Positions 1-8,205 of a stretch of DNA of 64,000 nucleotides are shown here, piece after piece; positions within the stretch are counted from its first letter, which is position 1, and each line of letters opens with the position of its first letter. Made by a program: the position numbers and the translations under genes. The notes under the pieces were generated by a model, which worked only from the letters and a program-made list of their open reading frames with translations, was not told the origin of the DNA and did not search any database. This DNA comes from Streptomyces sp. Tue6028. Lineage in GTDB: Bacteria; Actinomycetota; Actinomycetes; Streptomycetales; Streptomycetaceae. The DNA is taken from assembly GCF_002300165.1 (NCBI RefSeq), contig NZ_MLCE01000031.1:186001-250000 (forward strand), in the 5' to 3' direction.

Positions 1-315
1 CGCGACCACGCCTACCTGAAGGCCGTACGCGAGGCGTGCCCCTTCCCGGCGGCCGAGCTGGAGGCGAAGCAACTGCACGCCACCTACTTCTCCGGCCCCG
101 TCGACGTGCAGCGCTTCGCCCAGGTCGCCCCGGACGCGTTCCTCCCCGAGGAGTACCGCCTCGGCGACCGCGTCCTGTACCTGTACGCCCCCGACGGGCT
201 CGGCCGCTCCAAGCTGGCCGAGGCACTGGCCCGGCCGAGGCTCCTCAAGGGGATCCTCGCCACCACCCGCAACTGGAACACCGTCGTCAAACTGGAGGAG
301 CTGACCGGTGCTTGA
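1..315 (+). CDS. DUF1697 family protein (5' truncated)
   Basis: Only the C-terminal 104 residues are present; the reading frame is open from base 1 and ends in TGA at 313-315. The segment LGDRVLYLYAPDGLGRSKLAEAL followed closely by an ATTRNWNTVVKLEEL ending is the characteristic C-terminus of the DUF1697 family (PF08002), small cytoplasmic proteins of unknown biochemical function that are common in actinomycetes. The stop lies inside the next gene, whose GTG start is at 308, so the two are translationally coupled. The family call is recognition of the motif; no function is claimed. Confidence 0.8.
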   Translation, partial: RDHAYLKAVREACPFPAAELEAKQLHATYFSGPVDVQRFAQVAPDAFLPEEYRLGDRVLYLYAPDGLGRSKLAEALARPRLLKGILATTRNWNTVVKLEELTGA

Positions 316-685
316 GCGCAACGCCGCCGTCGAGGCGGCCATCGAGGGCGAGCTGCGCCTGCTGGACCCCGCGATCCGCCGGTCGCCCGAGCGGCTCGGG
401 GCGCTGCTGCACCCCGAGTTCCACGAGTTCGGCTCCTCCGGCCGGCTGTGGGACCGCGCCTCGATCATCGCCGAGCTGACCGCGGTGCCCGGGGCGGGGA
501 CCCGCCCGATCACGGCGTCTCGGATGCGGGGCGTACAGCTCGCACCGGACCTGGTCCACCTCACCTTCGACACGGAGGGGCACAACGGCCGCCGCGCGCA
601 CCGCAGTTCGCTGTGGCGGCGGTCGGTGGACGGCTGGCTGCTGTACTTCCACCAGGGCACCCCGTTCAGCGTGGGCGCAGAGTGA
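308..685 (+). CDS. NTF2-like (DUF4440-type) protein
   Basis: A 125-residue protein starting at GTG 308, overlapping the preceding gene by 8 bp. Its length, the N-terminal helix (AAIEGELRLLDPAIR), the segment LLHPEFHEFGSSGRLWDRASII and the C-terminal SLWRRSVDGWLLYFHQGTPF fit the cone-shaped NTF2/SnoaL-like fold, DUF4440 branch. Members range from small-molecule binding proteins to cyclases and isomerases, so no reaction is assigned. Its 3' end overlaps by 20 bp the end of the convergent transglutaminase-like gene (666-1520). Confidence 0.75.
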   Translation: MLERNAAVEAAIEGELRLLDPAIRRSPERLGALLHPEFHEFGSSGRLWDRASIIAELTAVPGAGTRPITASRMRGVQLAPDLVHLTFDTEGHNGRRAHRSSLWRRSVDGWLLYFHQGTPFSVGAE

Positions 686-1520
686 CCTTCCGTACGCCCT
701 GATAGGTGGTGTACGAGACGATCTCGTCCGGCACAGCGAGTCGGGGGTCCCGGTACAGCCGGCGCAGTTCCTCCTCGGATCCGGCGGCGGCGACCGCGTC
801 GGTCAACGCGAGATCCTCGGCGGTCAGCGACGCGTCGTCGAGGATCTCGGGGCCCCAGCCGTCCCAGGGCAGTACCTCGACGCCGTTGAGCGCGGCGAGA
901 TCGTGCATGACGTTGCCGCGGACGTACCACAGGCCCCTGATCTCCTTCAGCCAGCTGACGCCGAAGCCGGCCGGGTCCGCGCGCCCGGCCCGGCACTCCC
1001 GCCAGGCCTGGCCCGCCACCACGAAGCGGTCCCTGGGGACGTCCAGCGGATCGAAGTCCACGTCGTAGGGCCCGTGCGCGATCTGCGCGTCCACGAGCCG
1101 TCGGCCGCCGTCCGGGAGGAGGTACTCGGTGACCCAGTGGTCCTCGTGGAAGCCCTCGACGAAGTACGTGGCGAACCCGCAGCGCAGCCGGGCGGGCGTG
1201 CCCGTCGCGCGGAGCAGCGAGCACAGCAGCAGGGAGAAGTCCCGGCAGGTCCCGACGAACCGCTCGGCCGGCTCCCGCCGCTCGGTCAGCGGACGGTCCG
1301 AGCGCTCACCGAGCAGGCGCAGGATCTCCGTCACGTAGCGCGACTCGGCGTCCTCGTGCAGCCGCGCCTCGGGGAGGGGCACGCCGAAACGTTCCCCCTC
1401 GCCCCGGTGGATGATCACGTCCCTGACGATGCGGGCGAGGCCGGCGGGGTCCCGGGGGAGCCCGGCTACATCCAGGTCGCCGGGGTCGCTGAACACACTC
1501 TGTCTGCGGTGGAGGTCCAT
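666..1520 (-). CDS. transglutaminase-like domain protein
   Basis: A 284-residue cytoplasmic protein with a central transglutaminase/papain-like core. The probable catalytic triad is Cys92 in FVGTCRDFSLLL, His128 in EDHWVTEY and Asp144 in RRLVDAQ, in the order and spacing usual for PF01841. It lacks a signal peptide and membrane segments. Bacterial members are usually proteases or amidases rather than protein cross-linkers, and the substrate here is unknown. A -10-like CACCGT at 1528-1533 lies 7 nt before the ATG, which suggests a leaderless transcript. The gene is followed convergently by the NTF2-like gene. Confidence 0.82.
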   Translation of the reverse strand: MDLHRRQSVFSDPGDLDVAGLPRDPAGLARIVRDVIIHRGEGERFGVPLPEARLHEDAESRYVTEILRLLGERSDRPLTERREPAERFVGTCRDFSLLLCSLLRATGTPARLRCGFATYFVEGFHEDHWVTEYLLPDGGRRLVDAQIAHGPYDVDFDPLDVPRDRFVVAGQAWRECRAGRADPAGFGVSWLKEIRGLWYVRGNVMHDLAALNGVEVLPWDGWGPEILDDASLTAEDLALTDAVAAAGSEEELRRLYRDPRLAVPDEIVSYTTYQGVRKVTLRPR

Positions 1521-1554
1521 GCTCGGGACGGTGAGGTCTGCCCCAGGGGCAAGG

Positions 1555-2469
1555 TCAACCGCCGGAGCCGGGAGGGGTGTCCGCGAGGGCGTCGAGGCGG
1601 TCCATGTCCTCGTCCGTGAGCCGGACCGCGCCCGCGTCCAGGTTCTCCTCCAGGTGGACGAGGCTGCCGGTGCCCGGCGTCGGGCAGAGCACGGGGGAGC
1701 GGCGCAGCAGCCAGGCCAGCGCGACCTGCCCCGGCGTCGCCCCGTGCGCGCCGGCGATCCCCGCGCACACCGGATCGGAGGTCAGCGAGCCGTTGCCCAG
1801 CGGGAACCACGGCAGGAACGCGATCCCGCGCGCCTCGCACAGCTCCAGCAGCGGCTGGGAGGCACGGTCGAGCAGGTTGTAGCGGTTCTGCACGGAGGCG
1901 ATGTCCGTCAGCTCCAGCGCCGCCGCCAGCTGCCCGTCCGTGACGGTGTCGAGCCCGATCTGCCCGATCTTGCCCTCGGCACGCAACTCGTCCAGCGCGC
2001 CCAGCTGTTCGGCCATCGGCACGTCCGGGTCGAGCCGGTGCAGCTGATACAGGCCGATGGTGTCGAGACGCAGCCGGCGCAGACTCGCCTCGCACATCGC
2101 GCGCAGCTGCTCGGGCCGTCCGGCGATGTGCCAGGCGCTGTCGCCGGTGCGCACGACGCCGCCCTTGGTGGCGATCAGCAGATCCTCGGCGTACGGGTGC
2201 AGGGCCTCGGCGACCAGCTCCTCGGCAACCGACGGACCGTAGTTGTCGGCGGTGTCGACGAGGGTGACGCCGCGCTCCACGGCCCGCCGCAGTACGGCCA
2301 CAGCGTCCCGGGCGTCGCCGCGCGGACCCCAGTACCCGGGACCGGTGAGCTGCGCGGTGCCGTACCCGAGGCGGCGCACGGGCAGTTCGCCGCCGACGAG
2401 GAAGGTGCTGGTGGAGTGCTCACGGCTGCCGTCGGTGTGCGTGTCGCCGGCGCCGGTGGATGTGCTCAT
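1555..2469 (-). CDS. aldo/keto reductase
   Basis: A 304-residue NADPH-dependent aldo/keto reductase with a TIM-barrel fold. Visible signatures are the catalytic Asp and Tyr in TLVDTADNYG, the Lys in LLIATKGG, a His in LYQLHRLD and the C-terminal cofactor-binding segment CPTPGTGSLVHLEEN. The frame is open far upstream, but the ATG at 2467-2469 gives the standard N-terminus (LGYGTAQLTG about 30 residues in) and overlaps the TGA of the upstream DUF3592 gene as ATGA, so the two are coupled. The physiological carbonyl substrate cannot be read from sequence. Confidence 0.9.
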   Translation of the reverse strand: MSTSTGAGDTHTDGSREHSTSTFLVGGELPVRRLGYGTAQLTGPGYWGPRGDARDAVAVLRRAVERGVTLVDTADNYGPSVAEELVAEALHPYAEDLLIATKGGVVRTGDSAWHIAGRPEQLRAMCEASLRRLRLDTIGLYQLHRLDPDVPMAEQLGALDELRAEGKIGQIGLDTVTDGQLAAALELTDIASVQNRYNLLDRASQPLLELCEARGIAFLPWFPLGNGSLTSDPVCAGIAGAHGATPGQVALAWLLRRSPVLCPTPGTGSLVHLEENLDAGAVRLTDEDMDRLDALADTPPGSGG

Positions 2470-2948
2470 GCTGCCGTTCCGATCTCGCGTGTGCGCCGTG
2501 CGACGGTGACCTGGTGGCCGATGACGAACAGCAGTCCTGCCGTGCAGAAGAACGCCCCCAGTATGTAGGCCGGAAAGGTGTCGTCGCCTTGCGGGTAGTG
2601 GTCCTCGCACATGCGGACGATGTCGGGGTGCTCGCGGGCCGCCTCCAGGCACACCCGGTCCCCGCGCCGCGGGGCGTGGAGCGTGGGGTCGTAGCCCTTG
2701 TTCAGGGTGTGGCGCCGTCCGTCGACCGTGTAGGCGATCTCCTTCTTGTAGCCCTTGTCGACGTGGAGGAGCCGGGTGACGGTACCGGTGACCTGCACCC
2801 CGGTGTCGTCGATGAGTCGGCCCCGCTGCCACTGGACGGTCGCGGAGTACACCGTGAAGGCGGTGAGAGCCAGGAAGGAAAGGCCCAGGACGAGGGGCAC
2901 CCATTTGCGCACGGCGGACAGCGTCGCACGGATGTGTGTGAGGTGCAC
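2466..2948 (-). CDS. DUF3592 membrane protein
   Basis: A 160-residue protein with a membrane segment near residues 15-38 (WVPLVLGLSFLALTAFTVYS), a soluble central domain of about 70 residues with VTGTVTRLLHVDKGYKKEI and YTVDGRRHTLNKGY, and a second hydrophobic segment near 128-148. This is the arrangement of DUF3592 (PF12158), a widespread membrane family of unknown role. The start is GTG at 2948. The stop overlaps the ATG of the aldo/keto reductase, so the pair forms an operon. Confidence 0.75.
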   Translation of the reverse strand: MHLTHIRATLSAVRKWVPLVLGLSFLALTAFTVYSATVQWQRGRLIDDTGVQVTGTVTRLLHVDKGYKKEIAYTVDGRRHTLNKGYDPTLHAPRRGDRVCLEAAREHPDIVRMCEDHYPQGDDTFPAYILGAFFCTAGLLFVIGHQVTVARRTREIGTAA

Positions 2949-3027
2949 CCATCCGTACGAGGCTTCCCGCGCGGAGCCTCGCCGGGAAGCTGTCGCGTTT
3001 CTTCAAGAGGGCCCGGCGCCCAATCCC

Positions 3028-3033
3028 TAGCGT
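3028..3033 (+). promoter_or_regulatory. leaderless -10 box TAGCGT
   Basis: TAGCGT lies exactly 7 nt before the ATG at 3041 and there is no Shine-Dalgarno sequence between them. This is the geometry of a leaderless transcript beginning at or next to the start codon. Confidence 0.55.
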
Positions 3034-3040
3034 GGGACGC

Positions 3041-3634
3041 ATGAACGAGCCGTACAAGAACGTGCATCCGTACATGGTCGAGTGCGCCACCGAGGCCGCC
3101 CGCGTCGCCCGCGGTGTCACGGCGGCGCAGCTGTCAGGGCCCACGCACTGCCCGCCGTGGGACGTCCGCGCCCTGGTGAACCACTGGGTCCTCTACACCT
3201 CGCACGGACTGGAGCACCGGGCGCTGCGCAAGCAGTTGTCCGAGGAGCTGACCGCGCGGGACTTCACGGCCGACCCCGACTGGGCGCAGGCGTACGCCGA
3301 CCAGCTCGACCGGGCCGTGGCCGCCTGGGACGACCCCGCCGTCTGGGAGGGCGAGGTCGATCTCGGCATGGGGAAGATGCCGGCCGCCGAACTCGCCCCG
3401 ATGATCGTCAAGGAGATGGCGGTGCACGGCTGGGACGTCGCGACGGCCACCGGACAGCGGTTCCGGCTCTCGGACGGCGCGGCCCGGCTGGTCCTGGACG
3501 TGGTCGACACGCACGGCGACCTCTACCGGCAGTACGACGGCTTCGCCGACCCGGTGGACGTGCCCGACGACGTCTCCGTCTTCGACCGCGCCCTCGCCCA
3601 CAGCGGCCGGGACCCGCGGCTGTCCCGGGCCTGA
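3041..3634 (+). CDS. TIGR03086-type metal-binding / maleylpyruvate isomerase-like protein
   Basis: A 197-residue protein of the DinB-like four-helix fold used by mycothiol-dependent enzymes. The N-terminal part contains the PPWDVRALVNHW segment typical of this family and the centre has MAVHGWDVATATG, with His residues positioned as metal ligands. Family members are annotated as TIGR03086 proteins or mycothiol-dependent maleylpyruvate isomerases; the true substrate is unknown. I chose ATG 3041 rather than GTG 3032 because a TAGCGT box sits 7 nt upstream. The protein ends just before a GC-rich repeat. Confidence 0.8.
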   Translation: MNEPYKNVHPYMVECATEAARVARGVTAAQLSGPTHCPPWDVRALVNHWVLYTSHGLEHRALRKQLSEELTARDFTADPDWAQAYADQLDRAVAAWDDPAVWEGEVDLGMGKMPAAELAPMIVKEMAVHGWDVATATGQRFRLSDGAARLVLDVVDTHGDLYRQYDGFADPVDVPDDVSVFDRALAHSGRDPRLSRA

Positions 3635-3654
3635 CGGGGGCCGGGTTTGATGAG

Positions 3655-3733
3655 GTCCGGCCTGGAGGGGGGTCCGGCCTGGAGGGGGGCCGGCCTGGAG
3701 GGGGCAGGCCGGGAGGGGGCAGGGCGGGAGGGG
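3655..3733 (+). repeat. GC-rich tandem repeat, about 17-bp unit
   Basis: Five successive units related to gtccggcctggaggggg, two identical 17-bp copies at 3655-3671 and 3672-3688 and then shorter, diverging copies of about 16, 15 and 14 bp. It begins 20 bp after the stop codon at 3634. No coding frame is plausible in it. Confidence 0.8.
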
Positions 3734-3784
3734 CAGGTCTGATGGAATCAGGCCTGAGGGGGTGGGTCTGATGCGGCCAGGCTC

Positions 3785-3817
3785 AATTGGACCAGGGATT
3801 CGGCATCGAATTGGACC
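3785..3817 (+). promoter_or_regulatory. direct repeat AATTGGACC upstream of DsbA-like gene
   Basis: AATTGGACC occurs at 3785-3793 and again at 3809-3817, with starts 24 bp apart, just upstream of a TAGCCT -10 box (3841-3846) that is 7 nt before the ATG at 3854. Two same-direction A/T-rich half sites in GC-rich surroundings suggest an activator or repressor site; the regulator is unknown. Confidence 0.35.
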
Positions 3818-3840
3818 GTGATCCTGGGCCATCCGCGGAC

Positions 3841-3846
3841 TAGCCT
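3841..3846 (+). promoter_or_regulatory. leaderless -10 box TAGCCT
   Basis: TAGCCT lies 7 nt before ATG 3854 of the DsbA-like gene. Confidence 0.5.
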
Positions 3847-3853
3847 CGGCGTC

Positions 3854-4471
3854 ATGACGACCACCGCGCCCACTCGCGTCGACTTCTGGTTCGACCCGGC
3901 CTGCCCCTTCGCCTGGATCTCCTCCCGCTGGATACTGGAGGTCGAGCGCGAGCGCCCGCTCGACCTCCGCTTCCACGTGATGAGCCTCTACCTGCACAAT
4001 CTCGGCAACGAACTCCCGGACTGGTACCGGGACCTGGTCGACAGGTCGATCGGCCCGGTCAGGGTCGCGGTGGCCGCCGCCGAGCAGCACGGCGACAAGG
4101 TGCTGCGCGACCTCTACACCGCCTTCGGCACCCGTATCCACGAACGCCGCATCGAGGACTTCGACGCGGTCGTCACGGAGTCCCTCGCCGAACTCGGACT
4201 CCCGGCCGAACTGGCGCACGCGGCGCACGATCCCGCGTACGACGAGGCGGTGCGCCGCAGCCATGACGCGGGCACGGAGCCGGACTCTGACGCCTACGTG
4301 GGCACGCCCACGATCCATGTCGACGGGACCGTGTGGTTCGGCCCGGTGCTGCGCGCCGTCCCGAGGGGCGAGAAGGCGGCCGAACTCTTCGACAGCTTCC
4401 GGGTCCTCGCCACGCACCCGGACTTCTTCGAACTCAAGAGGACCCGGACCGGCGGACTCAGCTTCGACTGA
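3854..4471 (+). CDS. DsbA-family / mycothiol-dependent nitroreductase-like protein
   Basis: A 205-residue thioredoxin-fold protein of the DsbA/FrnE type. The N-terminal active-site region FDPACPFAWISSRW and the cis-Pro loop VGTPTIHVDG match the actinobacterial Rv2466c-like family, which uses mycothiol. The expected second cysteine of a CxxC pair is Ala here (CPFA), so the enzyme would work with a single Cys17 and mycothiol or another partner thiol. ATG 3854 is chosen because a TAGCCT box lies 7 nt upstream. A role in thiol redox or detoxification is inferred from family. Confidence 0.82.
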   Translation: MTTTAPTRVDFWFDPACPFAWISSRWILEVERERPLDLRFHVMSLYLHNLGNELPDWYRDLVDRSIGPVRVAVAAAEQHGDKVLRDLYTAFGTRIHERRIEDFDAVVTESLAELGLPAELAHAAHDPAYDEAVRRSHDAGTEPDSDAYVGTPTIHVDGTVWFGPVLRAVPRGEKAAELFDSFRVLATHPDFFELKRTRTGGLSFD

Positions 4472-4496
4472 TCCCCGGCCCCGGTGCTTCGCCCGC

Positions 4497-5243
4497 CTAC
4501 GCGCCGAGCGCCGTCAGGACCGGCGTGCGGGCCGCGTCGTAGCGCTCCAGCAGGACCTGGGCCACCTCGGGGGCAGGACCGAGGACGTCGGCCAGGACGT
4601 CCGCGTCGGCGGCGCCCCGGGCGATGCGGTCCGGCAGGAAGCCCGGCGCCAGCACGTACGGGGCGACCGCCACCCGGTCGCAGCCGGCGGCGCGCAGTTC
4701 GCGCACCGCGTCCTCGGTGCGCGGAAGAGATGCGGAGGCGAACGCAGGCCGCACGGCGCACCAACCGGTGTGCCGCCACTCCCGCGCGATTTCAGCGATC
4801 ACTGCGATCGCCTCCGGGTCCGTGGACCCCGCCGAGGCCAGCACGACCCCGGTCGAGGACTTGTCGGCGGGGCTCAGCCCCGCCTCGTACAACCGCCGTT
4901 CCAGCGCCGCCGTCAGCAGCGGGGACGGACCGAGCACGTCGGCCTGGCGGATGCGCAGCCGGGAGGGGGCCTCCCGCAGCACCGCCGGGATGTCCGCCTT
5001 GGCGTGGAAGGCCCGCGTCAGCAGCAGCGGCAGCGCCACCACGTCCCGCACGCCCTCGGCGGCGAGGGACTCCAGCACACCCTGCACGGACGGGATGTTG
5101 AAGTCCAGGAAGCCGGTCTCCACGCGCAGCCCCGGACGCCGGGCCCGCACCTGTCGTACGAGGGCATGCACCGTCGCGGCATGGCGCGGGTCGCGGCTGC
5201 CGTGGGCGATGACGACGAGGACGGGGCTGACGGGTCGGCGCAT
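4497..5243 (-). CDS. sirohydrochlorin chelatase (CbiX/SirB-type)
   Basis: A 248-residue two-domain chelatase. The N-terminal half begins VLVVIAHGSRDPRHA with the metal-ligand His, followed by LPLLLTRAFHAKADIP with the second active-site His; the C-terminal half repeats the fold (VAVAPYVLAPGFLPDRI). Such enzymes insert Fe2+ into sirohydrochlorin to make siroheme, or Co2+ for cobalamin. It is the last gene of the sulfur unit, 7 bp after ssuC, and the siroheme-dependent sulfite reductase at 12140-13831 is in the same gene set, so ferrochelatase activity for siroheme is the likely role. Confidence 0.87.
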   Translation of the reverse strand: MRRPVSPVLVVIAHGSRDPRHAATVHALVRQVRARRPGLRVETGFLDFNIPSVQGVLESLAAEGVRDVVALPLLLTRAFHAKADIPAVLREAPSRLRIRQADVLGPSPLLTAALERRLYEAGLSPADKSSTGVVLASAGSTDPEAIAVIAEIAREWRHTGWCAVRPAFASASLPRTEDAVRELRAAGCDRVAVAPYVLAPGFLPDRIARGAADADVLADVLGPAPEVAQVLLERYDAARTPVLTALGA

Positions 5244-5250
5244 GTCGGAC

Positions 5251-6153
5251 TCAGCTCTTGACCAGCAGACCGCGGCTGCGCAGCACCCACCGCTCCAGCG
5301 GGCTGAAGATCAGCAGGTCGATGGCGATACCGACGATCAGGATGAGCAGGATGGCGAGGAAGACCATGGACATGGAGCTGGCGGTACGGCCGTTCTCCAG
5401 CAGCTGGCCGAGGCCCACGCCCAGGTCGGGGGAGGAGGCGATGATCTCCGCGGCCATCAAGGAGCGCCAGGAGAAGGCCCAGCCCTGCTTCAGGCCCGCC
5501 AGATAGCCGGGCAGTGCCGCCGGCATGACGATGTGCCAGGTGCCGCGCAGCCCGGTGGCGCCCATCGTGCGGCCGGCCCGCAGGAACAGCGGCGGCACCT
5601 GGTCCACGCCGGACACCAGGCCGTTGGCGATGGAGGGAACCGCGCCGAGCAGGATCACGGCGTACATCATCGAGCTGTTCAGACCCAGCCAGATCACGGC
5701 CGGCGGCACCCAGGCCACCGACGGCAGCGACTGGAGGCCGGACAGGATCGGGCCGATGGCGGCGCGCACGAACCTCACCCGCGCCACCAGCAGCCCCAGC
5801 GGTGTGCCGATGACCAGCGCCAGCAGGAAGCCGAGCAGGCCGCGCGAGACGCTCGTCCAGATGTAGCCGAAGAGCTTGCCCTGGAGCCAGGCGTCCTGGA
5901 CCTCGCCCCACACGTCGCCGGGGGAGGGCAGCTTGGTCGGGTCGTCGACGACCTTGAACGTGATCAGCGCCTGCCACACGACGAGGACGAGCACGACGGC
6001 GACGACGGGCGGCAGGACCTTTTGGACGAGGGTCTGCCGCAACGGGGGCCGGCCGGTGTGGACCGTCTCCAGGGCGTCCAGGCCCGCCTCCAGACCCGCC
6101 AGGTCGTGGCTGTCGTCGACGGCCGCGGCGGACTTGGTCTCAGTGCTGGCCAT
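5251..6153 (-). CDS. ssuC: aliphatic sulfonate ABC transporter permease
   Basis: A 300-residue inner-membrane permease with about six transmembrane helices and the EAA-type loop AALPGYLAGLKQGWAFSWRSLMAAEII that docks on the ATPase. This is the SsuC/TauC/NrtB family. The frame is open further upstream, but ATG 6153 gives the usual N-terminus and lies inside the end of ssuB (14-bp overlap), consistent with coupling. The N-terminal extension of about 40 hydrophilic residues is normal for Streptomyces members. Substrate is most likely alkanesulfonates given the sulfur context; taurine or sulfate esters are alternatives. Confidence 0.87.
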   Translation of the reverse strand: MASTETKSAAAVDDSHDLAGLEAGLDALETVHTGRPPLRQTLVQKVLPPVVAVVLVLVVWQALITFKVVDDPTKLPSPGDVWGEVQDAWLQGKLFGYIWTSVSRGLLGFLLALVIGTPLGLLVARVRFVRAAIGPILSGLQSLPSVAWVPPAVIWLGLNSSMMYAVILLGAVPSIANGLVSGVDQVPPLFLRAGRTMGATGLRGTWHIVMPAALPGYLAGLKQGWAFSWRSLMAAEIIASSPDLGVGLGQLLENGRTASSMSMVFLAILLILIVGIAIDLLIFSPLERWVLRSRGLLVKS

Positions 6154-6928
6154 GACGGCGGATCTCCCCACGCAGTTGTTCGGTGATCTCGACGGACAGC
6201 TCCGCCACGGCGGTGTCCTCGATGCGGCGCGGCTGCGGTATGTCCACGGTCCACTGGTGCGCGACCCGCCCCGGGCGCGACGACAGCAGCACGACGCGCT
6301 GCGCGAGCCGCACCGCCTCGCGCACGTTGTGCGTGACGAACAGGACGGACAGCCGGGTCTCGCGCCAGATCCGGGTCAGCTCGTCGTGCAGGACGTCGCG
6401 GGTGATGGCGTCCAGCGCCGCGAACGGCTCGTCCATCAGCAGCAGCTGGCTGTCCTGGGCGAGCGCCCGCGCCATCGCCACCCGCTGGCGCATACCGCCG
6501 GACAACTCGTGCACCCGCTTCCCGTACGCGCCCTTCAGCCGTACGAGTTCGAGCAGTTCCTCGGCCTTGTCGCGGCGGTCGGCCTTGGCCACCCCCCGCA
6601 GCTTCAGCGCGAGTTCGATGTTCTTGCCCGCGGTCAGCCACGGGAACAGGGCGTGTTCCTGGAACATCAGGGCCGGGCGCCCGTTGGTCGTGATACTGCC
6701 CGCGGTCGGCTCGTCGAGCCCCGCGACCAGGTTGAGCAGCGTCGACTTTCCGCACCCCGAGGCCCCCAGGAGGGTGACGAACTCGCCCGGCGCGACATCC
6801 AGCGTGATGTCGTCGAGGACGAGCTGCTGCCCAGCGGGTCCGGCGAAGGACTTCGAGACGTTCTCGATCCGCGCGGCGTGCTCCACCGACGTCGTGACGT
6901 CGGCGGCCTTGGCGAGAGCTGTTGCCAT
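6140..6928 (-). CDS. ssuB: aliphatic sulfonate ABC transporter ATP-binding protein
   Basis: A 262-residue ABC ATPase with Walker A GASGCGKST, Q-loop MFQEHALFPW, signature LSGGMRQRVAMARA, Walker B LLLMDEPFAALD and the switch His in LFVTHNVREA. The strong Shine-Dalgarno CCAGGAGGTGACG precedes ATG 6928, which is why that start is preferred over the one eight codons upstream. It overlaps ssuC and follows ssuA by 36 bp. The family powers uptake of sulfonates, nitrate or taurine; the genomic context points to sulfonates. Confidence 0.9.
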   Translation of the reverse strand: MATALAKAADVTTSVEHAARIENVSKSFAGPAGQQLVLDDITLDVAPGEFVTLLGASGCGKSTLLNLVAGLDEPTAGSITTNGRPALMFQEHALFPWLTAGKNIELALKLRGVAKADRRDKAEELLELVRLKGAYGKRVHELSGGMRQRVAMARALAQDSQLLLMDEPFAALDAITRDVLHDELTRIWRETRLSVLFVTHNVREAVRLAQRVVLLSSRPGRVAHQWTVDIPQPRRIEDTAVAELSVEITEQLRGEIRRHGQH

Positions 6929-6964
6929 GGTCGTCACCTCCTGGGAACTCATCGGTGTCCGGAC

Positions 6965-8086
6965 TTACTTGGCGCCGAGACCGGCGTCGTCGACCGAGCT
7001 CTCGCCCGCGGCGGACAGGACCTTGTCGAGCAGCGTCAGGTCGTAGATGCCGTTCAGGTTCGGCTTCTCCAGCAGACCGGCCTTCACCGCGTGCGCCGCC
7101 TCGGTGTTGAGGGTGGCGGCCAGCGGGTCATTGGTGATCTGGATCGACTTCCAGGCGGGGTCCAGGACCTCGGCCGGGAGCTCCTTGCCGGAGTCGACCT
7201 TGAGCTGCGCGTTCGCCGCGGTCTTCGCCTTGTCCGGGTTGGCGCCGATCCACTTGTTGGTCGCCACGGAGCCCTTGAGGACCGCCTCGACGACCTTCGG
7301 GTGCTCCTTGAGGAAGCTCTGCGACACGATGATGTTCGTGATCACGAACTTCTTGTCGGGCCACAGCGTGGACTCGTCGAGCAGCACCTTGCCGCCCTCG
7401 GCGACCAGCTTGGACGCGGTCGGCTCCGGCACCCAGGCACCGTCGATGGAGCCGGACTTGTAGGCGTCCGGGGTGATCTTGTTGTCCGTGCGGATGACCG
7501 AGACGTCGCCCTTGCCGCTGTCGGCGTCGACCTTCCAGCCCTGCTCCGCGATCCAGTTGAGGAACGCGACGTCCTGCGTGTTGCCGAGCTGCGGGGTCGC
7601 GATCTTCTTGCCCTTGACGTCCTTCAGGGACTTGATCTTCTTCGGGTTGACCACGAGCTTCACGCCGCCGGACGCCGAACCGCCGATGATGCGCAGGCTC
7701 TTGCCGTTGGACTTGGTGTAGCCGTTGATGGCCGGCGAGGGGCCGATCCAGCCGATGTCGATCGAGCCCGAGTTCAGCGCCTCGATCTCGGAGGGACCGG
7801 CGTTGAAGGTGGTGTACTCGGCCTTGGTGGCGCCGAGTTCCTTCTGGAAGAGGCCCTCGTGGCGGCCGACGAGGGCGGTCGCGTGGGTGAGGTTGCCGAA
7901 GTACCCGATCTTCACGGAGTCGAGACCGTCGATCTTCTCGGACCCGGCGGCGACCTTCTCCTTCTCGGAGGTGTCGTCCTTCGCCTCGGAGCCGTAGCTG
8001 CATGCGGCGAGAGCGAGAAGGGGGAGCGCGGCGGCGACGGCGAGGCCGCGGCGGAGCAAGGCGGAGCGGTTGCTGTTGGCAGGCAC
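6965..8086 (-). CDS. ssuA: aliphatic sulfonate ABC transporter substrate-binding lipoprotein
   Basis: A 373-residue exported lipoprotein. From GTG 8086 the N-terminus has two Arg, a hydrophobic stretch and the lipobox LAAC (Cys at about residue 29), after which it would be acylated and anchored outside the membrane. The mature part has the SsuA/NMT1-type binding fold (VKIGYFGNLTHATALVGRHEGLF, IDIGWIGPSPAI). A GAGAGG sequence lies 9-14 nt before GTG 8086. It binds the sulfonate and hands it to SsuBC. No sulfonate monooxygenase (ssuD) gene occurs in this window. Confidence 0.9.
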   Translation of the reverse strand: MPANSNRSALLRRGLAVAAALPLLALAACSYGSEAKDDTSEKEKVAAGSEKIDGLDSVKIGYFGNLTHATALVGRHEGLFQKELGATKAEYTTFNAGPSEIEALNSGSIDIGWIGPSPAINGYTKSNGKSLRIIGGSASGGVKLVVNPKKIKSLKDVKGKKIATPQLGNTQDVAFLNWIAEQGWKVDADSGKGDVSVIRTDNKITPDAYKSGSIDGAWVPEPTASKLVAEGGKVLLDESTLWPDKKFVITNIIVSQSFLKEHPKVVEAVLKGSVATNKWIGANPDKAKTAANAQLKVDSGKELPAEVLDPAWKSIQITNDPLAATLNTEAAHAVKAGLLEKPNLNGIYDLTLLDKVLSAAGESSVDDAGLGAK

Positions 8087-8205
8087 GGGAGGTGTTCCTC
8101 TCGTTGGCCCGGCGGTCACGGTCTCTCAGGTCGTGGCCGGGAGGTCGGCAGGTCTTCGTCTGTGCAGGCGGTGGGGGGTGAGGGCGCGCAGGCAGTGCGC
8201 GTACG

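Noticed and set aside
2460..3144. A 529-residue aldo/keto reductase with a long N-terminal extension
   Set aside because: The extension is off-frame over the DUF3592 gene; ATGA coupling at 2466-2469 gives the correct start.
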